A DNA stretch of 61,219 nt. It comes from an uncultured Clostridium sp. (lineage in GTDB: Bacteria; Bacillota; Clostridia; TANB77; CAG-508). The notes under the pieces were generated by a model, which was not told the DNA's origin, searched no databases, and saw only the letters and a program-made list of their open reading frames with translations. Positions within the stretch are counted from its first letter, which is position 1. Every line of letters starts with the position of its first letter. The translations under genes were made by a program, and so were the position numbers. The DNA lies in contig CAMSWH010000006.1 in assembly GCA_947064765.1 (NCBI GenBank), positions 1-61,219 on the forward strand. The letters run 5' to 3'. Below are positions 18,017 through 29,628 of the stretch, piece by piece.

Positions 18017-18475
18017 TTAGTATTCAATTTTCTCTACAGAGTCTTCATAATTCTGTCTTAATCCACTTTTTGTATAATATACTGTTCTAGTAGCTTTTAT
18101 TTTATCTCCTACATTAAATTCATTATATTTAGTTTTTCCTACATTTACTTCAACATTTTCTTTTAATTCTTCATTATAATATATTACGTTATATGTTGTT
18201 CTAGTTGTTCTTTGTCCTTGTGGCTTGTGATTTTTAATATATTTTTTTATTATAGTAGTTTCTTCAATTACTAATTCTTCTTTATAACCATGTTCTGTTT
18301 TTATTAAATTTGGATTATTAATATCTATATGATACATATTACTTTTATAAAGTAATGTATAAATAGTTATTACTGCACATATTGTCATTGAAATAAAAAA
18401 TACTACTTTTAGAATTTTCGCATCTCTTTCTTCCTTTATTTGCTCTTTACTTTTTTCTTTACTTTGTTCTTCCAT
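18017..18475 (-). CDS. Hypothetical single-TM protein, DUF3592-like extracytoplasmic region
   Basis: One TM plus beta-rich segment (NVIYYNEELKENVEVNVGKTKYNEFNVGDKIKATRTVYY). Confidence 0.55.
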   Translation of the reverse strand: MEEQSKEKSKEQIKEERDAKILKVVFFISMTICAVITIYTLLYKSNMYHIDINNPNLIKTEHGYKEELVIEETTIIKKYIKNHKPQGQRTTRTTYNVIYYNEELKENVEVNVGKTKYNEFNVGDKIKATRTVYYTKSGLRQNYEDSVEKIEY

Positions 18476-18656
18476 TACTTTTTCTCCATCTATATAGTCT
18501 ATTATCTAAATCATTATCAAAAGTTCCTTCTCTTTTTGCAATCATCATAGCAAGAATAGCAAATCTGTTACTATAGCTTATTCCATGTATGCCTCTTGAT
18601 ACTATTTTACTTTTATTTCTCTCTTATCACTCAAAATTATTTCTCCCTAAAAATCA

Positions 18657-19376
18657 TTATAAATTATATATTTTAAATCCATCTTCTTCTATAAAAATGT
18701 TAGGTACCCCTAGCTTTTTTAGTTCTTCTCTAGTTTCATCTTTCACATGTGTTGTAAAAATTTGTTTTTTATATTTTTCTGTAAGATATTTCAAATTATC
18801 TATTCCCATATGAGATATATCTCCGTTAATACGTGAACAATCTGCAATTATAATTTTACTATTTTCTATTATATATTCTACACCTTCACACAAGCTAGTA
18901 TCTCCTGTAATTCCTAAACTTCCATTTATTATATAACCATATGAAGGATTTTCATTTCCATGTAACACTGGAACTGCTTGAATTTTATAATTGATTTCAT
19001 CATTTTCTATAATTTCATTTGGGCTTAATTCTATAAATTTTATGTACTCGGTTATCTTACTTAAAAGATGATAATTATATACCTCAAATAATTGCTCTAC
19101 TTTATTTTTTATTCCAATAGGACCAATTATAGTTGTTTTTCTTGAGATTTGTTTTGCTTTATACATATACATTAATAAAAATGGTATATCAGCTATGTGA
19201 TCTCCATGCATATGTGTAATTAATATTTTATCTATTTTTTCTGGAATACAATTAAAATTTAATAATTGTTTTAATGCTCCATTTGGAACATCAACAATCA
19301 TATCATCATTTAGCAATGTACAAGCACTATTATATTTTGAATATATAGCTCCAGTTCCAATTAATTCTACATCCAT
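18657..19376 (-). CDS. MBL-fold metallohydrolase (ribonuclease Z-like)
   Basis: ELIGTGAIYSKYNSACTL, ITHMHGDHIADIPFLL, FTTHVKDET. Confidence 0.85.
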   Translation of the reverse strand: MDVELIGTGAIYSKYNSACTLLNDDMIVDVPNGALKQLLNFNCIPEKIDKILITHMHGDHIADIPFLLMYMYKAKQISRKTTIIGPIGIKNKVEQLFEVYNYHLLSKITEYIKFIELSPNEIIENDEINYKIQAVPVLHGNENPSYGYIINGSLGITGDTSLCEGVEYIIENSKIIIADCSRINGDISHMGIDNLKYLTEKYKKQIFTTHVKDETREELKKLGVPNIFIEEDGFKIYNL

Positions 19377-19379
19377 ATT

Positions 19380-20201
19380 CTAATCCTTTCTCCACATAAC
19401 TAATCTTATAAACAAAGCTAAAATCAAAACCAAAGAACAAATCATACAAAAATCCCATATTAATCCATATTGATAAATTTTTACTTTTGAAGGATTATTT
19501 TTTTCATAGTAAACTTTAACTACATTACTGTCATCTAGATTTGCAAAAATATCATAACCTATGATTGTAGCATTTTGATTTTTTTCATACTTAACACCAT
19601 CAACATTATATTCATACTTTACTTTCCAATTTACAGTTAAATAATCTCCTGTATATCTATGTCTATTATCTTCCAAAACCACTGCATTAGTTATATTAGC
19701 CTTTTTTATTACTGATGTTATAAAATATTGTCTAATAAAACAATTATATGTAAATATAATTATAACTAACTCAAATATAATTGTAATTTTAAATCCATGC
19801 TTTTTCCAAAATTTATCACGTTCTTTATATATTTTATAATTATTATTATTTAATCCTCCAATATAAAATTTTTCCATCTTTTTCAAATCAATATTAGTTA
19901 ACCCATATTCATCTTTATTATCTACAAAAAATCTCATGTTTTCTTTTTTCTGATAATATGGAAATAACTTTTGTAGTGCCTTTCTTTCTTTAGACAGCTC
20001 TCTTAATTTTTCTACAAGTTCATCATTACTTTCAATATATTCTAATAATTTATAACTCATAGTATCAAAAGTTTTTATTTCTCCTAACTTAATCTTTAAC
20101 TCTGTACAAATTCTATTTAATTCATTTGAATCTTCATTTTCGTAACATTTTTCAATTGCTATTAATTGTTCCTCTGTAAGATTAAACTTTTCTTTACACA
20201 T
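19380..20201 (-). CDS. DUF3592-like membrane protein
   Basis: Two TMs; VKVYYEKNNPSKVKIYQYG. Confidence 0.6.
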   Translation of the reverse strand: MCKEKFNLTEEQLIAIEKCYENEDSNELNRICTELKIKLGEIKTFDTMSYKLLEYIESNDELVEKLRELSKERKALQKLFPYYQKKENMRFFVDNKDEYGLTNIDLKKMEKFYIGGLNNNNYKIYKERDKFWKKHGFKITIIFELVIIIFTYNCFIRQYFITSVIKKANITNAVVLEDNRHRYTGDYLTVNWKVKYEYNVDGVKYEKNQNATIIGYDIFANLDDSNVVKVYYEKNNPSKVKIYQYGLIWDFCMICSLVLILALFIRLVMWRKD

Positions 20202-20754
20202 TTATTTCTTTATCCTTTTCTATTTGTTTTCGATAACGATCTTCCTCTGAAAATACACATCCACAATATTTTTGCATATATAAACCTAGCTCTCTTGCTT
20301 TTGCTTGTCCTTCTCTAAAACCTATCCTAAAATCTCTATATAAAAATTCTATATCATATTTTTTTGACATTTCTTCACATACACTTTTTAGTACTACATG
20401 ATTTTGGTATGGACTAACAAAAAGGGTACTTGTAAAAGCATCATAGCCTTGCTCTTTTGCATACTTTGCTGTTTCTTCTAGTCTAACTCTATAACAATAA
20501 TTGCTACATCTATTTTCAATATCATCTGATACATTTTGACAAAATTCTCTTAGTCCATAATTTTCATTTATAATTAACTTTAAATTAATCATTTTTGAAT
20601 ATTCTATTAATGTATCTCTTCTAGTCTTATATTCAATATATGGATGTATATTCGGATTAAACCAATATGCTACTGGCTCTATTTCTTCATTTCTTAAAGC
20701 TTCTATACAATATACACTACAAGGTGCACAACAAGTATGCAGTAATAATTTCAT
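20194..20754 (-). CDS. queH: Epoxyqueuosine reductase QueH family
   Basis: LLLHTCCAPCSVYCIEAL, WFNPNIHPYIEYKTRRDT, RDFRIGFREGQAKARELGLYMQKYCGCVFSE. Confidence 0.92.
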   Translation of the reverse strand: MKLLLHTCCAPCSVYCIEALRNEEIEPVAYWFNPNIHPYIEYKTRRDTLIEYSKMINLKLIINENYGLREFCQNVSDDIENRCSNYCYRVRLEETAKYAKEQGYDAFTSTLFVSPYQNHVVLKSVCEEMSKKYDIEFLYRDFRIGFREGQAKARELGLYMQKYCGCVFSEEDRYRKQIEKDKEINV

Positions 20755-20884
20755 TTTATTCTCCTATTCTTTTAATATAAACTTAGCTATAAAATTATAT
20801 AGTTAAATAAATTTTTAATTTGTAAAACATACAGCATATATTAACTAAAATTTAATAACACTAAATTCTAATTTTTTTAATCAT

Positions 20885-22867
20885 CTATTCCCAAAAACAT
20901 ATACTATATTTTGTTTTGTAAAATTCTTCTGGTGAATAATTTTGCATATAGCTTTTTTCTGATACTATTCCACTAGCTATTCCAATTAAAAATGTATAAA
21001 TTGTAAAAACTGCTAAAAATTTATTTAAAATTCTTTTGGCTTCATCAGTTTTTAATGAATTGTACATGCCCATAAAAATTAATATTCCTGCTAAAATTAT
21101 CATCCATGCATAGTCGATTACATATCTTTGATTGCTTCCTCCCATCATTACACTTAATACAGCTATTACTAATCCAACTATTACTAAAGTATTTATTAAT
21201 ATTTTTAAATTTCTATTTTCTATTTTCTTATTTGCTTTTATTATAAAAAAGTTCATAAAACATATTGGTGCTAAAACAAATAATCCACCTATCATATTTT
21301 CTATATAATAATATCCATAAAAAATTGTTAAATCATTATGATTTGTTAAAAATGGAAAATCTAATATAAAATTAGGTATGCTAAAAAAGTTAGTTATTAT
21401 TCCTGTTGGAACTGCCCATATTCTGCTACCAAGTGTAGTCATATTTGTAATAGTTAATTGATATTTTGCTCCAAATTCAAATATACTTCCAAATCTTACA
21501 TAGTTGTACCACATAAGTGCACTCCCTACAGATAAATATGGTATTGCTACTGCTATTATTAGTTTTATTAGTGGCAATTTTGAAGTTTTAAAATTCTTTA
21601 TGTTTTCTATAAGTAAATATAATAAATATGGTACTATTAAAAAGCTTGCTATTAAATCTGTTGGTCTGCATGCAACTGATAATGCTAAAAATAGTGATCC
21701 TAAAAATATATTCATATACTTGTTTTTTTCTTGTTCTGAAGATTTTAATATAAAATATATTCCTTGTAATACAAAATATATTCCTACAATAATTACTAAT
21801 TCGTATACTCTTGACATTCCATTTGCATATAAAATTAATGATCCTGAACATAAAATTATCAAAAAATACATAACAAATTTGAATGGAATTTTCTCATAAA
21901 ATTTATTTAGAACTTTTAATAATATCTCTTTTAATAAAATAAAAATTAATATTGAAAAAACAAATACTACTACTGGTATTTCTAAATATTTTTTTGTAAT
22001 TAAATAATATGGTAAAAAGCTTATTAATAATGGTAATATTCCAAAATATATATAATGCTTTCCATTATATAATGCTGTATCCCAGATATAGTCAACATCT
22101 CTTTCTACATCATATCTTGCTAAAGCATCATATGGATTTTCTAATTCTAAAAATTTATCACTCGGATTTTTTAATAAAGAAAAACTACCATTTGTTATAG
22201 CATCTACAAAATCTTTGTTATAAACTTTTCCTTCTCCAGGATTCTGTGAATAATTATTAATCCAAGAAAGTAATACAAAAAATATTGCCAAAATACTAAG
22301 TAATATAAGTTCTTGACTTAACTTTTTGTTTGAATATTCTTCATTCAATATTTTTGAATTCTTTATAAAATATGCTAATAAGAAAATAAAAAATACAACT
22401 AAAAATCTCATTAAATTAAATTCGAAAGGTATTTTCTCATTAATTATAATTCTTTCAATTTTTCCATCATCATATATTGATTTATCAATCGAAATCAATA
22501 AATTTCTTGTATTTCCTGATAAATATAATGGCATATATTTTGATTTTTCATAATTTTGAATATATTTTTTTGAATTTAATCCTTGATACTCTTTACTTGT
22601 ATCATCTGAAAAAAAAACTTTATAGTCCACAACATCTTCTATATCTTTTAACTCTAATTTTATAGTTGCTGTTTTGGAATTTATATTCTCTAATTCCAAA
22701 AATACTTTATCATCATCTTCACTATAATATGTAAGTTCTTGACTTTCATATGATTTTTTTTCAAACTTTCCAAAAAAAGTGCGATAAGAAGTAATGTTAA
22801 AAACAATTACTTCTAAAAATAATGCAACTATTAAAATCTTTAAAAACTTAGAATAATTTTCTCTCAT
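20885..22867 (-). CDS. Large polytopic membrane protein (GT-C/glycosyltransferase-39-like)
   Basis: 660 aa, ~12 hydrophobic segments, extracellular-loop-like N-terminal domain. Confidence 0.65.
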   Translation of the reverse strand: MRENYSKFLKILIVALFLEVIVFNITSYRTFFGKFEKKSYESQELTYYSEDDDKVFLELENINSKTATIKLELKDIEDVVDYKVFFSDDTSKEYQGLNSKKYIQNYEKSKYMPLYLSGNTRNLLISIDKSIYDDGKIERIIINEKIPFEFNLMRFLVVFFIFLLAYFIKNSKILNEEYSNKKLSQELILLSILAIFFVLLSWINNYSQNPGEGKVYNKDFVDAITNGSFSLLKNPSDKFLELENPYDALARYDVERDVDYIWDTALYNGKHYIYFGILPLLISFLPYYLITKKYLEIPVVVFVFSILIFILLKEILLKVLNKFYEKIPFKFVMYFLIILCSGSLILYANGMSRVYELVIIVGIYFVLQGIYFILKSSEQEKNKYMNIFLGSLFLALSVACRPTDLIASFLIVPYLLYLLIENIKNFKTSKLPLIKLIIAVAIPYLSVGSALMWYNYVRFGSIFEFGAKYQLTITNMTTLGSRIWAVPTGIITNFFSIPNFILDFPFLTNHNDLTIFYGYYYIENMIGGLFVLAPICFMNFFIIKANKKIENRNLKILINTLVIVGLVIAVLSVMMGGSNQRYVIDYAWMIILAGILIFMGMYNSLKTDEAKRILNKFLAVFTIYTFLIGIASGIVSEKSYMQNYSPEEFYKTKYSICFWE

Positions 22868-22969
22868 ATTTATTCCTTTATAAAATACAGAATTTTATAG
22901 ATTTTTATTTATATAAATATTTTTCATATTAATATCTATGCAAAAAATATTTTCAATTAAAAATCTATA

Positions 22970-24535
22970 TTAATTTGATTTCTCTTCGTGATATTCTTTT
23001 TCTGTATTTACATTCCAAATATTATCTTTTGCTGTAACTCCTTGTTTTATATTTTTTACTGCTTCAAATGCTGTTGCCATTGAATGATCCATGTTATTAT
23101 ATCTATGTTGACCATTTCTACCTATACAATAAAGGTTTCCAAATGTATTTAAATATGTAACAAGTTTGTCTATGTGTTCATAAGTATCAAAATAAGCAGG
23201 ATATGCTTTTTTTACTTTTTCTCTATGACTATCTAATACATCTTCTTTATCAATAATATTCATACTTGCAAGTTCATTAATGGCAAACTCTGAAAAGTCC
23301 TTATCAGACATATTCCAATATTTATCATTTTCTTGGCAAGTATATTCAAGACCAATCCAAACTGTATTTTCTGCATCTTTTACTAAATATGGTGACCAGT
23401 TATTAAACACTTGTAATCTTAACATTTTTACTTCTGGTTCTTGTACATAAATCCAGCAATCTGGAACAATATTTCCTAATGTTTTCATTTTTGTTTTATT
23501 AGCCAATTTCATTTTCTTAACTAAAACACCTACGGTTTGGAAATCAACATATGGAAGCCCTAAAGCAATATCTCTCATATCTTGTGGAATATCTATTCCT
23601 GTAAAACCTGCAACTAAATCTTTTACTGGCATAGTTGATATAAAAATATCTCCTTCTAATATTACTTCTGTTCCATTTACTTCACATACTACACTTTTTA
23701 TAGTTTTATCTTCTATTTTTAGTTTTTTTACTGAATAACCTTTTAAAATTTTTCCTCCGTTTTCTTCTATTTTTTCTGCTAAAGTTTCCCATAATTGTCC
23801 TGGACCAAATTTTGGATACCAGAATTGCTCAATTAATGAAGTTTCTACTTCTTGTTTCTGTTTCTTTGACTTAAATATTTTTGAAAATGCATCTTTTATT
23901 ACTGCTGTTATAGAAACTCCTTTAACTCTCTGAGCTCCCCAATCTGCTGAAATTTCTTTTGGATGTCTTCCCCAAAGTTTTTCTGTATATTTTTCAAAAA
24001 ACATACTATACAAAACTTTTCCAAAACGATTTATATAAAAATTTTCTAATGAATCTTCTGGTTTCTTTACAAATATTGTTTTTAAATAACTAAAGCCAGC
24101 TTTTATAGTACGGAAAAGTCCCATATTAGTAAAAGTTTGTAATTTTAAACTTATAGGATAATCAAAAAACTTTTTTAAATAATAAATTCTTGATACTCTT
24201 GTTCTTACAAGCATAACCTTATCTTCTTTTTCTGGATTAGGTCCACCTTCATTTAACGGTTTTTCTCTTTTTAATTTCTCATCATCAAAAGAATTTACCC
24301 CTTGAATTGGCATTAATTCTTCCCAAAAATTCATTACTTCTTGATCCTTTGAGAAAAATCTATGTCCTCCTATATCCATTCTATTTCCATTATATCTAAC
24401 TGTTCTTGAAATTCCACCAATTTCATTTGTTTCTTCTAATATAACTACTTCATAGTCTTCTTTTCCATCTTTTAATAGTTCATATCCTGCTGTTAAACCT
24501 GCAGGTCCAGCTCCAATTATTATAACTTTTTTCAT
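22970..24535 (-). CDS. FAD-dependent oxidoreductase (amine-oxidase/protoporphyrinogen-oxidase-like)
   Basis: [57 protein letters not shown]. Confidence 0.85.
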   Translation of the reverse strand: MKKVIIIGAGPAGLTAGYELLKDGKEDYEVVILEETNEIGGISRTVRYNGNRMDIGGHRFFSKDQEVMNFWEELMPIQGVNSFDDEKLKREKPLNEGGPNPEKEDKVMLVRTRVSRIYYLKKFFDYPISLKLQTFTNMGLFRTIKAGFSYLKTIFVKKPEDSLENFYINRFGKVLYSMFFEKYTEKLWGRHPKEISADWGAQRVKGVSITAVIKDAFSKIFKSKKQKQEVETSLIEQFWYPKFGPGQLWETLAEKIEENGGKILKGYSVKKLKIEDKTIKSVVCEVNGTEVILEGDIFISTMPVKDLVAGFTGIDIPQDMRDIALGLPYVDFQTVGVLVKKMKLANKTKMKTLGNIVPDCWIYVQEPEVKMLRLQVFNNWSPYLVKDAENTVWIGLEYTCQENDKYWNMSDKDFSEFAINELASMNIIDKEDVLDSHREKVKKAYPAYFDTYEHIDKLVTYLNTFGNLYCIGRNGQHRYNNMDHSMATAFEAVKNIKQGVTAKDNIWNVNTEKEYHEEKSN

Positions 24536-24630
24536 TATCTTTTTAGTAAATCTCCTTTTTATATCTTTTAATTATATACAATTTATTTTTATCTCAAATT
24601 TATATTTTAGTATTTTATAAAATAATATCT

Positions 24631-25635
24631 CTACTCATATTTTATTCCTAAGTGTTCATATCCATTTGCTGTAACAACTCTTCCTTTAGGCGTTCTTGCT
24701 AAAAATCCTATTTGTAATAAATATGGTTCATAAACATCTTCTATTGTTTCAACTTCTTCATTTAAAGTAGCTGCTAATGTTTCGGCACCAACAGGTCTTC
24801 CTGAATATTTATAAATGATTGTTTCTAGTATTTTTCTGTCTGTGTTATCTAATCCTAAATCATCTATATCAAGTTTTTCTAATGCTAATTTTGTTATTTC
24901 TAAGCTTAAATTTCCATCACCTAAAACTAGTGCATAATCTCTTGCTCTTTTTAATAATCTATTTGCAATTCTTGGTGTTCCTCTTGAACGTTTTGCAAGT
25001 TCAACTGCTGCTTCTTTATCTATTTTAATATTTAAAAGTTCACTTGATCTTTCTATAATTACTGCTAAATCTGCTACAGAATATAACTCAAGCTTTTCTA
25101 CAATTCCAAATCTATCCCTAAGTGGAGTTGACAGTGAACCAGCTCTTGTTGTAGCTCCTACTAATGTAAATTTTGGTAGATCTAATCTTATTGATTTTGC
25201 AGTTGAGCCTTTTCCGATTATTATATCTAAGCAAAAATCTTCTAATGCTGGATATAATATCTCTTCTATATTTTTGTTTAATCTATGTATCTCATCAATA
25301 AACAAAACATCATTTTCTGATAAATTTGTAAGTAGAGCTGCTAAGTCTCCTGGTCTTTCTATTGCTGGACCTGTTGTTACTTTTATATTAGCTCCCATTT
25401 CATTTGCTATAATATTGGAAAGTGTTGTTTTTCCAAGTCCTGGAGGTCCATAAAGTAAAACATGATCCAAAGCATCTCCTCTTTTTTTGGCTGCTTCTAT
25501 GTATACTTTCATGTTTTCTTTTACTTTTTTTTGTCCAATATACTCACTTAATTTTTGTGGTCTTAATGATATCTCTGAAAATTCTTCTTCATCATTTACT
25601 TTTGGATCTAAAATATTATCATTAAAATTTTCCAA
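24631..25635 (-). CDS. ruvB: Holliday junction branch migration ATPase RuvB
   Basis: [60 protein letters not shown]. Confidence 0.98.
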   Translation of the reverse strand: MENFNDNILDPKVNDEEEFSEISLRPQKLSEYIGQKKVKENMKVYIEAAKKRGDALDHVLLYGPPGLGKTTLSNIIANEMGANIKVTTGPAIERPGDLAALLTNLSENDVLFIDEIHRLNKNIEEILYPALEDFCLDIIIGKGSTAKSIRLDLPKFTLVGATTRAGSLSTPLRDRFGIVEKLELYSVADLAVIIERSSELLNIKIDKEAAVELAKRSRGTPRIANRLLKRARDYALVLGDGNLSLEITKLALEKLDIDDLGLDNTDRKILETIIYKYSGRPVGAETLAATLNEEVETIEDVYEPYLLQIGFLARTPKGRVVTANGYEHLGIKYE

Positions 25636-25718
25636 TTAGACTCCTCCTAAACTGTTTTACTTATATTTTATCAACTTAATATTTCTAATCTAGTTAAACA
25701 TTTATATACTAGATATAT

Positions 25719-25964
25719 TTAATTTAATCCTGTATCATATTCAATTTCCTCCATAGAAGGAAATATTTCTTTAACTCTTTTCAATGTATATATAGCATTT
25801 TTTTGATGTGGGCATTTTTCTGGAGCTTGTACTAATTCATTTTTATAGCAATTCTTTGTCAATTTGTAAATCAAATATCTACAATTTAAATAATTATAAA
25901 AAATTCTATATCCATTATCTAAATCTTCCCAAAACATCTCGAAAGTATAGTTTTTTTCTTCCAC
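25719..25964 (-). CDS. Hypothetical small protein
   Basis: 81-aa ORF in operon-like context. Confidence 0.55.
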   Translation of the reverse strand: MEEKNYTFEMFWEDLDNGYRIFYNYLNCRYLIYKLTKNCYKNELVQAPEKCPHQKNAIYTLKRVKEIFPSMEEIEYDTGLN

Positions 25965-25993
25965 TTTATGTACTCCCTTAAAAAAATTTCATA

Positions 25994-26683
25994 CTATAAT
26001 GATAAAATTGTTATTAACATACCTAATCCCATCATAAAGAAACTTGCTCCAAAAATATATATAATCATTAGCGAAGCTTTTGTTGCTTCAATATAAACAT
26101 CTTCTGGTTTTTTCTCATTTATTTTAAATTCAATTTTTTCGCCTATATTAGGAATTCCTGTTTTCTTATATTTTTCTGTACATTTTGTATATACATTTTC
26201 ATTGTAAGTATATTGATATACTGGTGCATAAGCTATCGTTTTGTCAGCTAATGTTGTTGATTTTAAATCAACACATTCTGCTTTAATAGATATTTTACAT
26301 CTTCTCTCTGCCATATTTTCTAATACTCCTGGAACTACAAGCATTGCAAGTCCAACTAAAGTTATTCCTGTTGAAAGTAATATAGGTAAAATATCATTTG
26401 ATTGATAATCTTTACTAATTAAATATCCCCATTCATTCACTGCTGGAAGAATTATACATCCTAAGCCTGTTATAGTAAAAACTGCTCCAGATAATTGTTT
26501 TCTGCAAATTAATATAATTCCAAATACTAAAAATAATTGTCCACAAGTCATTATCGCAAAAGTTACTTGATTTAGTCCTGAAAAATAGCTCATAAGTGCT
26601 ATAGAAGCTATTGCCCAAATAATACATGCCCATGATATTATTAAATCATGTACTCTAAATTTTTCATTTGTTTCTTCTTTCAT
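25994..26683 (-). CDS. DUF3592-like membrane protein
   Basis: TM segments plus C-terminal PVYQYTYNENVYTKCTEKYKKTGIPNIGEKIEFKINEKKPEDVY. Confidence 0.6.
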   Translation of the reverse strand: MKEETNEKFRVHDLIISWACIIWAIASIALMSYFSGLNQVTFAIMTCGQLFLVFGIILICRKQLSGAVFTITGLGCIILPAVNEWGYLISKDYQSNDILPILLSTGITLVGLAMLVVPGVLENMAERRCKISIKAECVDLKSTTLADKTIAYAPVYQYTYNENVYTKCTEKYKKTGIPNIGEKIEFKINEKKPEDVYIEATKASLMIIYIFGASFFMMGLGMLITILSL

Positions 26684-26760
26684 TTTACATTAATTCCTTC
26701 CTTAATTCGACTTTTATATAATTTATTTTATTATATACTATTTTAAAATTTGTGCAAACT

Positions 26761-28851
26761 TTATTTTATCATTTCTATAAATTCTTGTTCATTTATAATT
26801 GTAACTCCAAGTTCTTGTGCCTTTGTAAGCTTACTTCCGCTATCTTCTCCTGCTAAAACATATGTCGTTTTTTTAGATACTGATGAAGATGTTTTTCCTC
26901 CGAAGTTTTCTATAATCTCTTCTGCTTCTTTTCTTGAATAATTATCTAATCCACCAGTTAAAACAAATACCATTCCATCAAATCTATTATCTATGCTTTC
27001 ATTTTCATCTGCTTTCATATTAACTCCAAAATCTTTTAATTTTTGAATTAAATCTTTAGTTTGTTCTTGTGAGAAAAATTCATAAACACTTTGTGCCATT
27101 ATTTCTCCCATATCATCTATCATAACTAAACTTTCATATGTTGCATTTTGAAGTTCATCAATATTTTTATATATTTTTGCAAGTTGTTTTGCAGCTTTTA
27201 CTCCTATATGTCTAATACCAAATCCATTTATTACTCTATAAAATTCATTACTTTTGCTTTCATTTATACTTTCAATTAAATTACTAGCAAATTTTTTTCC
27301 ATTTTTCTTTAATGAAGCTATATCTTCTAATTTTAGATTGTATATATCTGAAATATTTTCAATTAAACCTCTATTTAAAAATTCTTCAATTATATTATCT
27401 CCTAATCCCTTTATATTCATAGCCTCACGTGATGCAAAATGAAGTATATTTCTGTATTGTTTTGCTGGGCATTCTATTCCTATACAACGCACAGCTGATT
27501 CTCCTTCTTCTCTTATTGCATCTGCTCCACAAACAGGACACTTAGTAGGCATTTCAAATTCTTTTTCTGTTCCTGTTCTTTTTTCTTTTAGAGCTTTTAC
27601 TACTTCTGGAATTACATCTCCTGCCTTTTGGATTAATACCTTATCACCAATTTTTAAATCTTTTTCTTTAATAAAATCTTCATTATGAAGTGTTGTTTTA
27701 GAAATTGTAGAACCTGCAACTTTTACTGGCTCTAATATTGCCATTGGAGTTATCGCTCCTGTTCTACCTACTTGAAATATTATTTCTTTTAAAATTGTTT
27801 CTTTTTGTTCTGGGGGATATTTATATGCAATGGCCCATTTTGGAGTTTTAAAAGTTGTTCCTAGAATTTCTCTAAAATTTAAATCATCAACTTTTATAAC
27901 TGCTCCATCAATCCCAAAACTTAATTCATCTCTTTTATCTCCGATATTTTTTATTTCATCTATAACTTCTTGTATTGTATTACATTCTACTTTTATTGGA
28001 TTAACATTAAAACCTAACTTTTCCAAATATTTAAGAGATTCAATATGTGAATTAAATTTTATTGTATCTGATTTTTGAACATTGAAAATATAAATATCCA
28101 AAGGTCTTTCAGCTGCAATTTTTGAATCTAACTGTCTCAGTGAACCTGCTGCTGCATTTCTAGCATTGGCAAAAAGCGATTCTTCGTTTGCTTCTCTTTC
28201 TTCATTCATTTTTTCAAATTCTTTTTTTCCAATAAAAACTTCTCCTCTTACTGTTATATCTATTTTCTCTTTTAATTTGTTTGGAATATTTTTTATTGTT
28301 TTTAAATTATCTGTTATATCTTCTCCAACTAGTCCATTACCTCTAGTTGCTCCTCTTACAAAAACACCTTCTTTATACTCTAAGCTTACAGATAATCCAT
28401 CTATTTTTGTTTCAACAATATATTTTAAATTTCTATTATTTTGTGAATTTATTAAATCTATTTGTTCATTTTCTTCTGATAATTCTAAAGTTTTTCTTAC
28501 TCTTTCATCAAAAGCATATAATTCTTCAAAATCAAATATATCTTGTAAACTTTGAAGTGGTACTTCATGTTCAACCTTTTCAAATCCCTCTTTTACTGTT
28601 CCCCCAACATGTTGTGTAAGAGAATCGCTTGTAACTAAATCTGGATATTCTTTTTCTAAATTTTTAAGTTCAAGCATTAACATATCATACTCAAAATCAC
28701 TTATTTCTGGATTATCATCATCATAATATCTTTTAGCATGATATGCTGTAATTTCTTTAAGCTCTTCTATTCTTTTTTTAGCATCATTTTTATTCATTAG
28801 TTTTCCTCTTTTAATTTTATAATAAAAATTATTATTTTTATAGTAAAACAT
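26761..28851 (-). CDS. ligA: NAD-dependent DNA ligase (probable start at internal MNKNDAKKRIEEL)
   Basis: KIDGLSVSLEYKEG, RGNGLVGEDITDN, zinc finger CPVCGADAIREEGESAVRCIGIECPAK, BRCT C-terminus. Confidence 0.98.
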   Translation of the reverse strand: MFYYKNNNFYYKIKRGKLMNKNDAKKRIEELKEITAYHAKRYYDDDNPEISDFEYDMLMLELKNLEKEYPDLVTSDSLTQHVGGTVKEGFEKVEHEVPLQSLQDIFDFEELYAFDERVRKTLELSEENEQIDLINSQNNRNLKYIVETKIDGLSVSLEYKEGVFVRGATRGNGLVGEDITDNLKTIKNIPNKLKEKIDITVRGEVFIGKKEFEKMNEEREANEESLFANARNAAAGSLRQLDSKIAAERPLDIYIFNVQKSDTIKFNSHIESLKYLEKLGFNVNPIKVECNTIQEVIDEIKNIGDKRDELSFGIDGAVIKVDDLNFREILGTTFKTPKWAIAYKYPPEQKETILKEIIFQVGRTGAITPMAILEPVKVAGSTISKTTLHNEDFIKEKDLKIGDKVLIQKAGDVIPEVVKALKEKRTGTEKEFEMPTKCPVCGADAIREEGESAVRCIGIECPAKQYRNILHFASREAMNIKGLGDNIIEEFLNRGLIENISDIYNLKLEDIASLKKNGKKFASNLIESINESKSNEFYRVINGFGIRHIGVKAAKQLAKIYKNIDELQNATYESLVMIDDMGEIMAQSVYEFFSQEQTKDLIQKLKDFGVNMKADENESIDNRFDGMVFVLTGGLDNYSRKEAEEIIENFGGKTSSSVSKKTTYVLAGEDSGSKLTKAQELGVTIINEQEFIEMIK

Positions 28852-28860
28852 TATTGGCTA

Positions 28861-29514
28861 CTATTTTTCTTCTTTAAATAAATCTTTTCCATTTTTTAAA
28901 TAATCATAACCTGAGAAAATTGTTGCAATTACAGAAACAAGCATAACTACAGAAGTTATAACATTAAATACTAATTCTCCTTGAGTCATATAAATTTGAA
29001 AACTACTAGAAACCGCTTGCATTTTATCTGTGTTTGCTTTAATAAAATCAAAGAAATTATATCTATCTATAAACACTAAAATTATAGCAATCATTTGAGT
29101 AACTGTTTTTAATTTTCCCCAAATAGACGCTGCAATTACTTTTCCGCCTTTTTCTACAGCTACTAATCTATAGCCAGATACTATAAATTCTCTAGCAAGT
29201 ACAATAACTGGTATCCAACCTGGTATTTTTCCGTATTCTACTAGCATTACAAGTGCAGATAAAACTAAAATTTTATCTGCTAATGGATCTAAAAATTTCC
29301 CGAAAGTAGTTACTTGATTTCTTGTTCGTGCAATATAACCATCTAATTTATCTGTTATTGAAGCTATTATAAAAATCAAATTCATTATCCAAAAATATAT
29401 TGGTATTTGTATGAATTCTCCTTGAATTATCCCTAAAGTTCCTAAATAACCACATATAACAAATATTGGTACTAATATCATTCTAAAAATAGTTAGTTTA
29501 TTTGCTAAATTCAT
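28861..29514 (-). CDS. pgsA: CDP-diacylglycerol-glycerol-3-phosphate 3-phosphatidyltransferase
   Basis: NLANKLTIFRMILVPIFV; DKLDGYIARTRNQVTTFGKFLDPLADKI CDP-alcohol phosphatidyltransferase motif. Confidence 0.95.
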   Translation of the reverse strand: MNLANKLTIFRMILVPIFVICGYLGTLGIIQGEFIQIPIYFWIMNLIFIIASITDKLDGYIARTRNQVTTFGKFLDPLADKILVLSALVMLVEYGKIPGWIPVIVLAREFIVSGYRLVAVEKGGKVIAASIWGKLKTVTQMIAIILVFIDRYNFFDFIKANTDKMQAVSSSFQIYMTQGELVFNVITSVVMLVSVIATIFSGYDYLKNGKDLFKEEK

Positions 29515-29628
29515 TTCTATTTCCTCTTTTCTGGAAAATTTTAATTACAATTAATATTTAATTGTAATTACCTTTACTTAACTCATATTGGCAATTACTG
29601 TTCACACACTTGTAATTTAATTCCACAA

